A stretch of DNA of 64,000 nucleotides from QHWT01 sp963755695 (GCA_963755695.1 CAVWLB010000010.1:434001-498000); one strand, 5' to 3'; positions 37,425-45,781 are shown, counted from the first letter of the stretch. Program-made: numbers and translations. Notes: generated by a model not told the origin, from the letters alone.

Positions 37425-37595
37425 TCACCAGCCGCAGCAGTCGGTCTTGAACCCACACGACTGGCAACGCCAGACCGCATGCATCCGGAACATCTCGGCG
37501 CCACAGCGCTCGCAGAGAACTTTATCGGCCGTGCTCGGGGGGGTCGGCCGGTCCGGCGGAGGGGGCGGCGGCGCCGGGTGGGTCGGTTCAGGCAT
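37425..37595 (-). CDS. 56-residue zinc-ribbon microprotein
   Basis: The protein has 56 residues: a Pro-rich N-terminus (MPEPTHPAPPPPPPDRPTPP) then a rubredoxin/zinc-ribbon-like module CERCGAE...WRCQSCGFKTDCCGW with two CxxC pairs. A clean ATG and TGA and conserved metal-binding spacing support it as real. It probably binds zinc; role unknown. Divergent from the NtrC-type gene. Confidence 0.75.
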   Translation of the reverse strand: MPEPTHPAPPPPPPDRPTPPSTADKVLCERCGAEMFRMHAVWRCQSCGFKTDCCGW

Positions 37596-37684
37596 CGCAA
37601 AATTATAGCTCCCGCCTCAAAAGGCCCTGCTCTCCGCGACCGGCCGCGCCATTTGCGTATCAAATCCAAACAAATGTCAGCATA

Positions 37685-37712
37685 TGGACAGTCTTTGGCG
37701 GATGTGTATACT
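37685..37712 (+). promoter_or_regulatory. Sigma70-type promoter of the NtrC-like gene
   Basis: -35 TGGACA (37685-37690), 16-bp spacer, -10 TATACT (37707-37712). The predicted transcription start near 37719 lies only a few bases before the ATG at 37724, so the mRNA would be nearly leaderless. The flanking DNA is A+T rich for this genome. Confidence 0.55.
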
Positions 37713-37723
37713 TTATGGTTGCA

Positions 37724-39127
37724 ATGACAATGACGAAGCGGAAGTACCGAGTGCTCGCAGTCGATGACGAGCCAGCGATGATCGAGTGGCTCAAAATCCT
37801 GCTGGAGCACGAGGGATACGAGGTCCGGACTGCCATGATCGGCACCCGGGGGGAGGAGATTTTCAAGACCTGGAAGCCGGATGTCGTCATCACCGACATG
37901 ATGCTGCCCGACGTGGATGGCCTCGAACTGCTGCGGAAGTTCAAGCAGACGCATGCGGATACAGAAGTGATCGTCGTCACCGGCCATGGCAGCGTACCGA
38001 AGGCGGTCGAGGCGATGAAGGGCGGGGCCCACAGCTTCGTCGAGAAGCCGATCGAGCCCGATACGCTCCTGGCCATGCTCGAGCGCGCGATCGAGCGTCG
38101 CGATCTCGTGAGCGAGAACCTGCTCTTGAAGCAGAAGGTCGAAGGGCAGTTCCGCTTCGGGAACATCATCGGCAAGAGCAAGAAGATGCACGAGGTGCTC
38201 GAGCTCGTCGAGAGCGTGGCCGGAAGCGACGCCAACATCCTGATTCAGGGTGAGAACGGCACCGGCAAAGAGCTCATCGCCAACGCGCTTCACTACAACA
38301 GCAAGCGGGCCAAGGGCCCGTTCATCAAGATCAATTGCGCGGCGATTCCCAAGGACCTGATCGAGTCGGAGCTCTTCGGCTACAAGAAGGGCGCGTTCAC
38401 CGGGGCGCAGACCGACAAAGAAGGCCTCTTCGAGATGGCCGAAGCCGGCTCGCTGCTCCTGGACGAGATCGGGGAGATGCCGCCATACCTGCAGACCAAG
38501 CTGCTGCGGGTCCTGCAGGAGCGTGAGTACCGTCCGATTGGCAGCGACCGGATCGTTCGCGTCGATTTTCGACTGATCTGCGCGACCAACATCGACCTCG
38601 ACGTCGCGCTGCGCGATGGCAAGCTTCGCGAGGATCTCTATTTCCGGATCAACACGATCACGCTGCGCGTGCCGCCGCTGCGCGAGCGCACCGAAGACAT
38701 TCCGCTGCTGTGCGAGCACTTCCTCGAGAAGTACCGTCAGCGGCATCAGCGGAACGTGAAGTCGATCGCACCGGCGGCGTATCACGTGCTGATCCGTCAT
38801 CGGTGGCCGGGTAACGTGCGCGAACTGGAGAACGTCATCGAGCGTGGCGTGCTGGTGGCCAAGGGAGCCGAGATTGCCGTGAGCGATCTGCCTGAGTCGC
38901 TCCGGACCGAGAGCGCAACGACCACGGAATTCGTCATCCCGCCCCACCGGACGCTGGCCGAGATCGAAAAGATGGCAATCGTCCAGACCCTGCAGCGGAC
39001 CAATTGGAACAAGCAGGAAGCCGCGCAAATCCTGGGTCTCTACCGGCCGACCTTGTACAGCAAGATGAAGAAGCACGATATCCAGGACGGCGGCAAGTCA
39101 GGAGCGCGCAGGGCAGCGGGAGTCTAA
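37724..39127 (+). CDS. NtrC-family sigma54-dependent response regulator
   Basis: About 467 residues. Receiver domain: AVDDEPAM, phospho-Asp in VVITDMMLPDVDG, Lys in FVEKPI. AAA+ domain: Walker A GENGTGKE, the sigma54 contact loop GAFTGA, Walker B LLLDEIGEM. C-terminal Fis-type HTH: EAAQILGLYRPTLYSKMKK. It activates sigma54 promoters when phosphorylated. ATG 37724 or 37730 fits the promoter; ATG 37715 would lie upstream of the predicted transcript. No cognate kinase is adjacent; the Mla genes follow. Confidence 0.93.
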   Translation: MTMTKRKYRVLAVDDEPAMIEWLKILLEHEGYEVRTAMIGTRGEEIFKTWKPDVVITDMMLPDVDGLELLRKFKQTHADTEVIVVTGHGSVPKAVEAMKGGAHSFVEKPIEPDTLLAMLERAIERRDLVSENLLLKQKVEGQFRFGNIIGKSKKMHEVLELVESVAGSDANILIQGENGTGKELIANALHYNSKRAKGPFIKINCAAIPKDLIESELFGYKKGAFTGAQTDKEGLFEMAEAGSLLLDEIGEMPPYLQTKLLRVLQEREYRPIGSDRIVRVDFRLICATNIDLDVALRDGKLREDLYFRINTITLRVPPLRERTEDIPLLCEHFLEKYRQRHQRNVKSIAPAAYHVLIRHRWPGNVRELENVIERGVLVAKGAEIAVSDLPESLRTESATTTEFVIPPHRTLAEIEKMAIVQTLQRTNWNKQEAAQILGLYRPTLYSKMKKHDIQDGGKSGARRAAGV

Positions 39128-39270
39128 AGCGGCTCAAGGCTCAGGGTGGCTCAGGGCTTATGGCTCAGGGCCCATGCCGGCTCAGGGCTCGGGGCTCAGG
39201 GCGACTGACGGTTCCGACCAGTTCAACCTGCACACAGTCTGAGGCCATAAGCCATGAGCCTTGGACCGTG
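39127..39270. repeat. GGCTCA / TGAGCC word-repeat tract
   Basis: Begins at the NtrC stop codon with GGCTCAAGGCTCAGGGTGG, then GGCTCAGGG variants, a short non-repeat break, and finally the reverse orientation (CATAAGCCATGAGCC). The same word family is seen at 25236-25330. Confidence 0.65.
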
Positions 39271-40091
39271 AGTCAATTGGCATCTCCCATGCAGCCTCAT
39301 CCGGGGTGCTTGACGCCACCGGCAGAACGATTGCGGCCGTTGCCGGAGGAGCCGGGGAACTCTCCCTGTTCGGATTTCGCGCCATTCGCGACGCGTTTCG
39401 TCCCCCTTTCGAGTTTGGCGAGATCTTTCGCCAGGTTCACGAGCTCGGCCTTCGCTCCGCGCCGCTGATCGCCGTCTCGGGAGTCGCGGTCGGCGTCGTA
39501 CTCTCGATGCACACCCGGGCTTCGCTCGAGCGGTTCGGCGCCGAATCGATGATTCCCGCGGGTCTCGCGATGGTGCTGGTGCGCGAGACCGGACCGCTCA
39601 CGGCCGCGCTCCTGTTGTCGGGGCGCATTGGCGCCGGAATCGGCGCAGAGCTTGGCGCGATGCGCGTCACCGAGCAGATCGATGCGCTCGAGGCCTCGGC
39701 GGTCGACGCGTTCAAGTATCTGGTCGTCACTCGCGCCCTGGCATGTGTCATCGCGCTGCCGATTCTCACGACCCTGATGAACTTCTGTGGCATGCTCGGC
39801 GGGTTCCTGGCCGAGCATGCTGCCTCGGGCATGTCGCTGCGGCTCTATTTCGATCGGTCGTTCTCCGTGATCGATGTTGCCGACTACGTGCCTGCGACCC
39901 TGAAGACGATGGTGTTCGGGTTCATCATCGCGATCACTTCCTCGTACCTCGGGTTCACCACCTCGAGCGGCACCGAAGGAGTCGGACGCGCGTCGACGCG
40001 CTCGGTCGTCCTCTCGTCGATCCTGATCATCGTGTCCAACGTGATCCTCGTCCGCCTGATCTTTTTCTTTTTTCCGAGCCTTGGGAGATGA
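39261..40091 (+). CDS. mlaE: MlaE-type ABC permease (lipid transport)
   Basis: Up to 276 residues with 5-6 helices. Core motifs: LIAVSGVAVGVVLSM, LVRETGPLTAALLLSGRIGAGIGAELG, MRVTEQIDALEASAVD, AITSSYLGFTTSSGTEGVGRAS and a C-terminal helix. The start is uncertain: TTG 39261 lies within the repeat tract, whereas GTG 39306 would give a compact N-terminus. The stop overlaps the ATPase start (ATGA). Confidence 0.9.
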   Translation: MDRESIGISHAASSGVLDATGRTIAAVAGGAGELSLFGFRAIRDAFRPPFEFGEIFRQVHELGLRSAPLIAVSGVAVGVVLSMHTRASLERFGAESMIPAGLAMVLVRETGPLTAALLLSGRIGAGIGAELGAMRVTEQIDALEASAVDAFKYLVVTRALACVIALPILTTLMNFCGMLGGFLAEHAASGMSLRLYFDRSFSVIDVADYVPATLKTMVFGFIIAITSSYLGFTTSSGTEGVGRASTRSVVLSSILIIVSNVILVRLIFFFFPSLGR

Positions 40092-40882
40092 CGACGATCG
40101 CGACCGAGGTCGGTGACGATAGCGCGGCCGTTCTCCGAGGGGCCAGTGTCGCGCTGCAACTCGATCGCGTGAGCAAGGTGTTCGAGGAGAAACAAGTCCT
40201 CGACCGGGTGTCGTTTTCGGTCGCGAAGGGCACCGGCGTGGTGATTCTGGGGCGAAGTGGCACAGGCAAGAGCGTGACGCTCAGGACGATCATTGGCCTG
40301 GTCCGGCCCGATAGCGGGCGGGTGCTGGTGGAAGGAGAAGACGTGTGCGGAATGACGCGCCGGCGCCTGAATGAGGTGCGGCAACGGATTGGATTCCTCT
40401 TTCAGACGGCCGCGCTCTTCGACTCCATCAGCGTGGGAGAGAACGTGGCCTTTCCGCTGCGCCGCCACACCAAGCTCAAGGAGCGCGAAATTCGGGACAA
40501 GGCGACTGAGAAACTCGAACAGGTAGGACTCGGATCGGAATACCACACGATGCCGGCGGCGCTCTCGGGTGGCATGCGCAAGCGCGCAGGGCTTGCGCGC
40601 GCCATGGCGCTCGATCCGCCGCTGCTGCTCGTCGACGAGCCCAGCGCCGGGCTCGATCCGCTGACCACCGACGAAGTCGACGATCTCCTGGTTTCGTTGA
40701 AGGAAGAGGCGCACACTACGCTGGTTGTCGTCACCCACAACATTGCCAGCGCGCGCAAGCTCGCCGACCGGCTGGTCATGCTGGACAGCGGGCGGGTCAC
40801 GGCTGAGGGCACGCTCGCCGAATTCGAGCACAGCGACGATCCGCTCGTGCAGGCGTTCATGGCCTCGGAGAACGCAGGCTGA
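40088..40882 (+). CDS. mlaF: MlaF-type ABC ATPase
   Basis: The protein has 264 residues. Walker A GRSGTGKS, Q-loop LFQTAALFDSISV, signature LSGGMRKRAGLARA and Walker B LLLVDEPSAGLDP. The MlaF/Ttg2A-like 'SGGMRKR' and the downstream VVVTHN place it in the lipid-transport ATPases. It powers the MlaE permease. ATG overlaps the MlaE stop. Confidence 0.93.
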   Translation: MTTIATEVGDDSAAVLRGASVALQLDRVSKVFEEKQVLDRVSFSVAKGTGVVILGRSGTGKSVTLRTIIGLVRPDSGRVLVEGEDVCGMTRRRLNEVRQRIGFLFQTAALFDSISVGENVAFPLRRHTKLKEREIRDKATEKLEQVGLGSEYHTMPAALSGGMRKRAGLARAMALDPPLLLVDEPSAGLDPLTTDEVDDLLVSLKEEAHTTLVVVTHNIASARKLADRLVMLDSGRVTAEGTLAEFEHSDDPLVQAFMASENAG

Positions 40883-40884
40883 TC

Positions 40885-42276
40885 ATGGCGACACCGCGGG
40901 CCAGGGCGATTGGCGTCGGCGCGTTCGTCATTGGCGGGCTCGTCCTGTTCTCGGTCGGTCTGTTCCTGATCGGCGACCGCCGCATGTTATTCAGGAAGAC
41001 ATTCGAGGTTCGATCGCAGTTCTCGAGAATCTCAGGGCTGCAGAGCGGCGCCAAGGTCCGGGTGGCCGGACTCGATGCCGGCGAGGTCACGGGGATTCAC
41101 GTGCCCGCCGGGCCCAGCGCGAAGTTCGTCGTCGCGATGAAGATTCGCGACGACGTCAGGCAGATCATCCGTACGGACTCGGCAGCATCGATTCAGAACG
41201 ACGGCCTGGTCGGCAACAAGTTCGTCCAGATTGAGGCGGGCACCGACTCAGCGCCAATTGTGGCCGACGGAGGCATTATTGTCGGGGAAGAGCCCTTTGA
41301 CATCGCCGATCTGCTTCAGAAGATGAGCGACACTATCGACGTTGCCAACGACACCATCGCCAGCGTCCGGACCGAACTCGAAGACGTGTTGACATCGGTT
41401 ACGGCCACAGCGCAATCAGCGCAGACGCTGGTCAACGAGGCGAGCGGGGACGTGAGGGCGATCGCGGCATCCAGCCACAAGGCAACTGCCGACGTGGCAA
41501 CCATCGTGGCGAACCTGCGGGCGGGTCGCGGCAGCGTCGGCAAGCTGCTCACCGACGATGCGTTCTATAAGCAGGTCCGGGATATATCGGATCAGGCCCA
41601 GAAAGCTGTCGCGAACCTGCGCGAAGCGAGCGAAAAGGCGAAGGAAGCCATCGCCGATCTACGCGGAGAAAATGGGCCGATGAAGGGGATGACCGGCGAT
41701 CTGTCGCAGACGCTCGAATATGCGCGCGATGCCATGCAGGATCTGGCGGAAAATACCGAAGCGCTCAAACACAACGTCTTTTTCCGCGGATATTTCAACC
41801 GTCGCGGCTATTTCGATCTGGGCGACATCAGCGTGCAGCAGTATCGTTCCGGCGTGCTCGAGCAGGCCGGGCGCGTGCCCCTGCGCATCTGGCTCCAGTC
41901 AGCTGTGCTGTTCGCGCCCGATACAGCTGGGAAAGAAATACTGACCGAGGCCGGCAGGGCACGAATCGAGTCTGCCATGGGAATGTTCGTGCGTTACCCG
42001 AAGGACAGTCCATTGGTGATCGAGGGATATGGCGCCGACGTGACGGGAGATCAACAGTTCCTGCTGAGCAGGAGTCGCGCGGCTCTCGTAAAGGCGTACG
42101 TTGTTTCGCGATTCGGCGTCGACCCCGGTTTAATCGCGGAGATGCCGATGGGGGCCGAAGCGGTGCACGGCCCCTCCGGGGATACGTGGGACGGAGTCGC
42201 ATTGGCGCTGTTTGTGTCGAAATCGGCATTCGCCGAGCCAAAACCCGTGGCACAGGGTTTGATTGATCATAAGTGA
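40885..42276 (+). CDS. MlaD/MCE protein with long coiled coil and OmpA-like C-terminal domain
   Basis: The protein has 463 residues. Membrane helix 9-30, MCE domain about 40-125 (FSRISGLQSGAKVRVAGLDAGEV...), coiled-coil region about 140-290. A C-terminal domain of about 100 residues (360-455; AGRARIESAMGMFVRYPKDSPLVIEGYGAD ... RSRAALVKAYVVSRFGV) resembles OmpA/MotB peptidoglycan-associated modules. The fusion could tether a lipid-transfer tube to the cell wall. Confidence 0.85.
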   Translation: MATPRARAIGVGAFVIGGLVLFSVGLFLIGDRRMLFRKTFEVRSQFSRISGLQSGAKVRVAGLDAGEVTGIHVPAGPSAKFVVAMKIRDDVRQIIRTDSAASIQNDGLVGNKFVQIEAGTDSAPIVADGGIIVGEEPFDIADLLQKMSDTIDVANDTIASVRTELEDVLTSVTATAQSAQTLVNEASGDVRAIAASSHKATADVATIVANLRAGRGSVGKLLTDDAFYKQVRDISDQAQKAVANLREASEKAKEAIADLRGENGPMKGMTGDLSQTLEYARDAMQDLAENTEALKHNVFFRGYFNRRGYFDLGDISVQQYRSGVLEQAGRVPLRIWLQSAVLFAPDTAGKEILTEAGRARIESAMGMFVRYPKDSPLVIEGYGADVTGDQQFLLSRSRAALVKAYVVSRFGVDPGLIAEMPMGAEAVHGPSGDTWDGVALALFVSKSAFAEPKPVAQGLIDHK

Positions 42277-42325
42277 CGGGGAGGCCTGGTGTGCGGGATC
42301 ACCGGCATCCTGAAGGAGGACAACC

Positions 42326-42577
42326 GTGGACGAGCGGGCGCGTGTATTGCTGACCACCATGATCGGTGCGGTAGCAGGCGGGGTATGGGGATGGCTCTAC
42401 ATGACTGAGAGTGGGCGCCGCGTGCGCAGCCAGATCGAACCGAAGCTCGACGACTTCATGCGCGAGCTCGCGAGCGTGCGCGGGACTGTTGAAAAGGCGC
42501 GTTCGGCGGCAAACGAGGGATGGCGCTCACTAGGCGAAATCGCCGGCAGTTCGGCTCAAGGTCGCTGGTCGGCGTAG
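42326..42577 (+). CDS. Small membrane protein, YtxH-like
   Basis: The protein has 83 residues from GTG 42326, with AAGGAGGA upstream. One hydrophobic helix (LLTTMIGAVAGGVWGWLYM), then ESGRRVRSQIEPKLDDFMRELASVR, an amphipathic coiled-coil-like tail. It resembles YtxH-type proteins. Followed 9 bp later by a second membrane/coiled-coil gene. Confidence 0.72.
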   Translation: MDERARVLLTTMIGAVAGGVWGWLYMTESGRRVRSQIEPKLDDFMRELASVRGTVEKARSAANEGWRSLGEIAGSSAQGRWSA

Positions 42578-42586
42578 GAGACACCG

Positions 42587-43006
42587 ATGCCCGACCTTCA
42601 CACCACGAACGTACTGCTCGGCATCATGGCCGCCGCCAGCGCCCTCGAGGCGCTGGTGGTGATTGGTCTGGCCATCGGCGGGTTCATCGCATACCGTCAA
42701 GTGATGCAGCTGGTCGCCGACCTCGAAGCGCGCCAGATTGCACCGCTGCGGGAAAAGGTGGATGCCATTCTGCTGGACGTCAAAGCCGTGACGGCGCGCG
42801 TCAGTCAGCAATCCGAGCGTGTCGATCACGCGATCAGCGGCACGATGGATCGCGTGGACGAAACGGCGGAGCGCGTGCGGTCCAGCGTGCGCGACAAGGT
42901 GGCCCAGGCACTCGGAGTGGTGCGCGGCGTGCGCGCCATTCTCATCTCGATTCTGCACAACGACTCGCGGCCGAAACCTTCGGCAACCGCGGCGGGGCGT
43001 GCATAA
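42587..43006 (+). CDS. Membrane-anchored coiled-coil protein
   Basis: The protein has 139 residues. One helix (NVLLGIMAAASALEALVVIGLAIGGF) and then a long helical region (LREKVDAILLDVKAVTARVSQQSERVDHAISGTMDRVDET). DUF948-like organisation. It probably works with the YtxH-like proteins on either side. No enzyme motif. Confidence 0.72.
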   Translation: MPDLHTTNVLLGIMAAASALEALVVIGLAIGGFIAYRQVMQLVADLEARQIAPLREKVDAILLDVKAVTARVSQQSERVDHAISGTMDRVDETAERVRSSVRDKVAQALGVVRGVRAILISILHNDSRPKPSATAAGRA

Positions 43007-43034
43007 ACGTCACCGATCGCACGAAACAATAACT

Positions 43035-43058
43035 GGAACCGCGTCTTTGGTTTTTGTT
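43035..43058 (+). promoter_or_regulatory. Possible ECF-type promoter upstream of YtxH gene
   Basis: GGAAC (43035-43039) followed 15 bases later by TGTT (43055-43058) resembles the GGAAC-N16-CGTT stress promoters of EcfG-type sigma factors, with one mismatch. It lies about 48 bp upstream of the YtxH start, a plausible distance. Speculative. Confidence 0.25.
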
Positions 43059-43105
43059 ATGTCGTGCTCACTGGTGGCCTAACGTAGATTCGTTCAGGAG
43101 GGTAC

Positions 43106-43483
43106 ATGGCGTACGAATACGATCGCTTGGAACGGGAAGAAGGTGGCGGCTCGTTCCTCATGGGGCTACTCGCCGGCACGGTGCTCGGAGCGGGCCTCGG
43201 CATGTTGTTCGCCCCGAAGGCTGGTTCAGAGCTGCGGTCGCAGCTGACGGAGTCGGCTGGACAGTTGCGGTCCCGGGCGGGCGACTTCGGGCACCAGGCG
43301 TCGGAAAAGGTCAGTCAGATCGTTGATCGCGGCCGCGAAGCCTACGACCATGCTCGCTCGAGCGTGAGTGACATGGCCTCGACTGGCACGTCCGGCTCGA
43401 CCGGGTCCTCCGGTCCCAGCAACCTGAGCGGCACGCCTGGCTCCAGCAGCACGTCGGGCGGATACGGGCGTAGCGAGGGTTAG
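43106..43483 (+). CDS. YtxH domain general-stress-type protein
   Basis: The protein has 125 residues. YtxH core: FLMGLLAGTVLGAGLGMLFAPKAGSELRSQL. A helical region and a low-complexity Ser/Gly/Thr tail (TGTSGSTGSSGPSNLSGTPG) follow. AGGAGG lies 7 bases upstream. The stop codon lies inside the first copy of a 20-bp tandem duplication (43471-43510). Confidence 0.85.
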   Translation: MAYEYDRLEREEGGGSFLMGLLAGTVLGAGLGMLFAPKAGSELRSQLTESAGQLRSRAGDFGHQASEKVSQIVDRGREAYDHARSSVSDMASTGTSGSTGSSGPSNLSGTPGSSSTSGGYGRSEG

Positions 43484-43600
43484 TGAAAGGTAGCGAGGGC
43501 TAGTGAAAGAAGGGAAGCATCAGGAAGAAGGAAGGACCACAGAACCAAGGAACGACGGAGAACGAAGGCACGAGGAACGCAGAGGTAGGAAGTAGTTCCA
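43471..43600. repeat. 20-bp tandem duplication and purine-rich word repeats
   Basis: TAGCGAGGG(T/C)TAGTGAAAG(G/A) occurs twice in tandem (43471-43490, 43491-43510), the first copy containing the YtxH stop codon. Purine-rich words follow (GAAGGAAGGACCACAG, GAACGACGGAGAACGAAGG, GAGGAACGCAGAGG). Confidence 0.7.
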
Positions 43601-43635
43601 CTCCGTCCTCGCGTCCGTCTTTCAAGTATCTCGCA

Positions 43636-43947
43636 ATGACTGAACCCCAGGCACGCACGACTGCGAACGTCGTGCTCGCGGCAGCGGCAATCGGCGCGGC
43701 GTATTACGTCCTGAGGACGCCACCGCTCAGGCGCAAGGTCTGGCAGATGGCGCGATCGTGGGCGGCGGGTCCGCTCGTGGCCTGGACTGCGATGGAGATC
43801 CGCCGCGCCTGGGAGATGTCAGGTTCCACTGCCGCGCGTCCCGGATCATCGGCTGCTTCCGCCGCCGGCCGTGGCCCCTTGCCGGCTGGCGGGACGGGCC
43901 GAGCCTCTGTGCTCACGGCACCCGCCGAAACGAAGGCGATAAGATGA
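43636..43947 (+). CDS. Small membrane protein upstream of BrkB-like gene
   Basis: The protein has 103 residues: one or two weakly hydrophobic helices (VVLAAAAIGAAYYVL, SWAAGPLVAWTAMEI) and an Ala/Gly/Ser-rich tail. It is 4 bp before the BrkB-like gene and probably cotranscribed. Function unknown. Confidence 0.65.
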   Translation: MTEPQARTTANVVLAAAAIGAAYYVLRTPPLRRKVWQMARSWAAGPLVAWTAMEIRRAWEMSGSTAARPGSSAASAAGRGPLPAGGTGRASVLTAPAETKAIR

Positions 43948-43951
43948 CGAC

Positions 43952-44854
43952 GTGAGTGTCGGTCGCGCGATGGCGCGCATTCGCGGAGAAATCCGGCTCA
44001 CGGCTCTCGCGATCTGGCGCGGCGTGGTCGGCATCTACCACAGCAACGACCTGACGTTCGCTTCGTCGATTGCCTACTACGCGCTGCTGTCGCTCTTTCC
44101 ATTCTTCCTCCTCGCGTTCTCCATCCTCGGCAGCGTCACCACCAACACGACCGATCGGACATCGATTCTCAATTTCGTGCTGCGGTATTTCCCGCGGCAA
44201 TTCGACTTCGTCACGATGCAGCTCGACGCGCTGCAGCAGGCGCGGCTGCGTCTCGGCATCGCCGGAAGCCTGCTGATGATCTGGGCCGCGATGGGCGTCT
44301 TTGGCGCCATCACCTCCGCAATCAACCACGCGTGGGGAGTCGAGAAGCAGCCGAGCTACTTCAAGCACAAGCTGATCTCGTTTGTGATGCTGGTTGCGGC
44401 GTCGCTACTCCTGCTAGCGGGGCTGTTGCTGGTAAGCGCCATCAACCTGATCGAGGCGCACTGGTTCGCGGTCGTTGTCGCCAAGACCCCAGGCCTGCTG
44501 GTCCTGAGCCACTTTGCGGTCAAGTGGGCCAGCATGATTGTCTTCATCCTCGTGGTCGGACTGATCTTCTATTTCGTACCCAATGCGAAGGTGCGATTCC
44601 GTGACGTGTGGGTGGGCGCCGTCGTCACAGGACTTCTCTGGCGCGGCGCGTTCTGGGCCTTTTCCTGGTACGTGCACGACATGACGCGGTTCACCAACAT
44701 TCACGGGTCGATTGCCGCGGTCATCGTCTTTCTCGTGTGGATCTACACCTCCGCGGTGTTGCTGCTGTACGGAGTGGAGGTGACCGCGGCCAACGCGCGA
44801 CTGCGGCGTCACCGGCCGGAACAGATTCCGGCAGCCCCGGCGCCGCGCGTGTAA
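43952..44854 (+). CDS. YihY/BrkB family membrane protein
   Basis: The protein has 300 residues from GTG 43952. Hallmarks: LTFASSIAYYALLSLFPFFLLAFSILG, then a helix with WAAMGVFGAITSAINHAW, and later FYFVPNAKVRFRDVWVGAVVTGLLW and YTSAVLLLYGVEVTAAN. Six helices. Once linked to RNase BN; transport or envelope role not established. Confidence 0.92.
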   Translation: MSVGRAMARIRGEIRLTALAIWRGVVGIYHSNDLTFASSIAYYALLSLFPFFLLAFSILGSVTTNTTDRTSILNFVLRYFPRQFDFVTMQLDALQQARLRLGIAGSLLMIWAAMGVFGAITSAINHAWGVEKQPSYFKHKLISFVMLVAASLLLLAGLLLVSAINLIEAHWFAVVVAKTPGLLVLSHFAVKWASMIVFILVVGLIFYFVPNAKVRFRDVWVGAVVTGLLWRGAFWAFSWYVHDMTRFTNIHGSIAAVIVFLVWIYTSAVLLLYGVEVTAANARLRRHRPEQIPAAPAPRV

Positions 44855-44892
44855 CCATGACTGCCCTTGGTCTGGTTTGAGGCATCCCGACG

Positions 44893-45034
44893 AAGCACCT
44901 AGGCACCTGGCACCTAGACGACGTAGCACCTAGACGGAACACCTGCCACCTAGACGTGGCACCTAGACGTAACAACAGCACCTAGACGTAGCACTAGCTC
45001 TCACCTAGCACGTAGCACCCAGCACGTAGCACCG
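44893..45034. repeat. GCACCTAGACGTA word-repeat tract
   Basis: About a dozen imperfect copies of (A)GCACCTAG(ACGT), with spacing varying between 10 and 15 bp, follow the BrkB stop. Shorter copies (GCACTTAGCACCCAGCACG) recur at 47050-47103. No dyad symmetry or conserved spacer, so it is not CRISPR. Confidence 0.7.
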
Positions 45035-45781
45035 ACAGCGAAGCCTGTACATGGCAGGACAGGGAGGTCCGAAGACCTTCCCTGCAGCCTGGTGGCAGGT
45101 GGTGGTGGCAGGTCGTTGCCCCGGCGGAACGCCGAAGCGGTAAGTTGCCACCTTACAGAGCAAGCGCGGTGCCACGTAAATTGAGAGAATAGCGTTGAAA
45201 ATCGCCCGAAAAAACCGGCGGAAGTGGTAGCGCGTTACTGCAGCGGACAGACCTCGAGGGTAACGCACGTTACAGAGGGAGTGAATGTGCTGACACTGCG
45301 AGTCAGTACCTAATGTACCGACGTTCGGCGGCGGTTCAGTTCGTCCTTTGTGCGCGGAATAATCGGGCAGCTCATGCGGTTCGGACTGGGCCATTAGCAC
45401 GCCGTTGAAGAATATCGCGGCGCCGAGCGCCACCAGCCCACCGCCGACTCCGATTCCCACTCCAGGCACCCCGGCGGCGAAGGCCAGCAGGATCAACAGC
45501 GCCACCCCGAGGCCCATCAGCATCATCCCCGCGCTTCGATAGCGCTGGGCGGTTGGGCTTCTCGGCCGCGTCGACGTGTCGACGATCCGCTCGAACCGCA
45601 CGGGGTCCACCTCTGGAGGCGGCACGAGGCCTCGCTCGATCAGCGCGATCCGCTCGCGCATCGCGAGCTCCCGCAATCGCTGGCGCGTGGTGAAGGCATA
45701 CGCGATGAGACAGAATCCGCCGATCACGATCGCGCCGAACACGATCGTCAGCATGATGTACACCGCGTTCTGGTCTTCCAA
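45005..45781 (-). CDS. DUF6249-like membrane protein with tail reading into repeats
   Basis: Start TTG 45781 with AGGAGG 4-5 bases upstream. The first 140 residues form a coherent protein: helix (MLTIVFGAIVIGGFCLIAY), a cytoplasmic segment MRERIALIERGLVPPPE, and two more helices (MLMGLGVALLILLAFAAGV, GVGIGVGGGLVALGAAIFF). The last ~115 residues, Cys/His/Arg-rich, are read from the repeat-rich gap and look recently added. The true ancestral stop was probably lost near 45350. Confidence 0.6.
   Translation of the reverse strand: MEDQNAVYIMLTIVFGAIVIGGFCLIAYAFTTRQRLRELAMRERIALIERGLVPPPEVDPVRFERIVDTSTRPRSPTAQRYRSAGMMLMGLGVALLILLAFAAGVPGVGIGVGGGLVALGAAIFFNGVLMAQSEPHELPDYSAHKGRTEPPPNVGTLGTDSQCQHIHSLCNVRYPRGLSAAVTRYHFRRFFRAIFNAILSIYVAPRLLCKVATYRFGVPPGQRPATTTCHQAAGKVFGPPCPAMYRLRCRCYVLGATC
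45060..45082 (-). terminator. GGTC-TTCG-GACC stem-loop
   Basis: On the minus strand AGGGAAGGTC-TTCG-GACCTCCCT, a stem with a UUCG tetraloop and one bulge. UUCG loops make very stable hairpins. It is inside the questionable tail of the DUF6249-like frame; no T-run follows. Confidence 0.35.

Noticed and set aside
37382..39076. Minus-strand 564-codon frame opposite the NtrC-like gene
   Set aside because: Mirror frame of a strongly coding sigma54 regulator; no family features.
44893..45034. CRISPR array
   Set aside because: Units vary in sequence and spacing, no unique spacers of constant length, no cas genes.
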